DNA of 7,626 bases, from NCBI GenBank assembly GCA_012513125.1, contig JAAZCS010000263.1, positions 1 through 7,626 of the forward strand. Direction: 5' to 3'. Numbering within the stretch: position 1 is the first letter of the stretch; every line of letters starts with the position of its first letter. The DNA comes from Treponema sp. (GTDB lineage: Bacteria; Spirochaetota; Spirochaetia; Treponematales; Treponemataceae). The notes beneath the pieces were generated by a model. It saw only the letters and a list, made by a program, of their open reading frames with translations. It did no database searches and was not told the origin of the DNA. Below, piece by piece: positions 7,520 to 7,626 of this stretch. Position numbers and translations under genes: made by a program.

Positions 7520-7626
7520 TTATGAATACAAATATTTTATTTCTTTTTTTACACTTTTTTTAACAATTTGAATAAACTGACTATCTAAGTCAATTCCATT
7601 AACAGATATGATTTTTACTTTTACTA
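7520..7626 (-). CDS. 3' end of an unidentified gene, cut by the window edge
   Basis: From base 7624 down to the TAA at 7522-7520, one minus-strand frame stays open for 34 codons. It reads VKVKIISVNGIDLDSQF and continues into a lysine-rich tail ending YLYS. The mix of hydrophobic, Gly and Asp residues looks like real protein, not translated AT-rich spacer, and the stop lies 35 bp before cyclase B on the same strand, which fits an operon. The fragment is too short to assign a family. It could still be a chance open frame. Confidence 0.45.
   Translation of the reverse strand, partial: VKVKIISVNGIDLDSQFIQIVKKSVKKEIKYLYS

Noticed and set aside
7566..7593. Possible minus-strand promoter TTGACT - 16 nt - TCAAAT before cyclase B
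   Set aside because: The -35 box is good, but the -10 box matches only four of six bases, the site lies within the probable end of the upstream gene, and such matches are common in AT-rich DNA.

Overview
The window is AT-rich (roughly 30% G+C by eye) and densely coding. Its gene content and protein style suggest a spirochete, most likely a host-associated or rumen-type Treponema. The basis is an OmpA-family protein carrying a conserved 'GIIIDARG' module, two cytosolic LacI-type sensor-GGDEF fusions, and a strong preference for AAA, GAA, ATT and TTT codons. This taxonomic call is inference; no rRNA or other marker gene is present.

Layout. On the + strand, bases 1-1299 hold the 3' part of an OmpA-like envelope gene whose true start lies left of the window. 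It converges with a minus-strand run of genes, leaving only 6 bp between the two stop codons. Reading the minus strand in transcription order (right to left): the 3' end of an unidentified gene (7626-7520), a LacI-type sensor/GGDEF diguanylate cyclase 'B' (7484-5511), a full-length UvrD/PcrA-type superfamily 1 helicase (5518-3332) whose start overlaps the end of B by 8 bp, and a second LacI-type sensor/GGDEF diguanylate cyclase 'A' (3270-1306). Gaps are 35 bp, -8 bp and 61 bp, so co-transcription of the run is plausible. There is no gene-free stretch above 300 bases.

How the genes may work together. The two cyclases share one architecture along their whole length: an N-terminal periplasmic-binding-protein fold without a DNA-binding HTH, a middle domain of GAF-like size, a short helical linker and a C-terminal GGDEF domain. 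Neither has a signal peptide or membrane segment, so both should sense a cytosolic small molecule and make c-di-GMP. They differ at functional sites. A has GGDEF and an RxxD inhibitory site; B has SGDEF and no RxxD. The helicase between them looks like a housekeeping repair enzyme with no known link to c-di-GMP. In it, the first Asp of the Walker B motif (DEYQD) reads as Tyr. This is the most surprising single point in the window: either an inactivating mutation or a base error.

I see no mobile element, CRISPR array, RNA gene or recognisable defence system.
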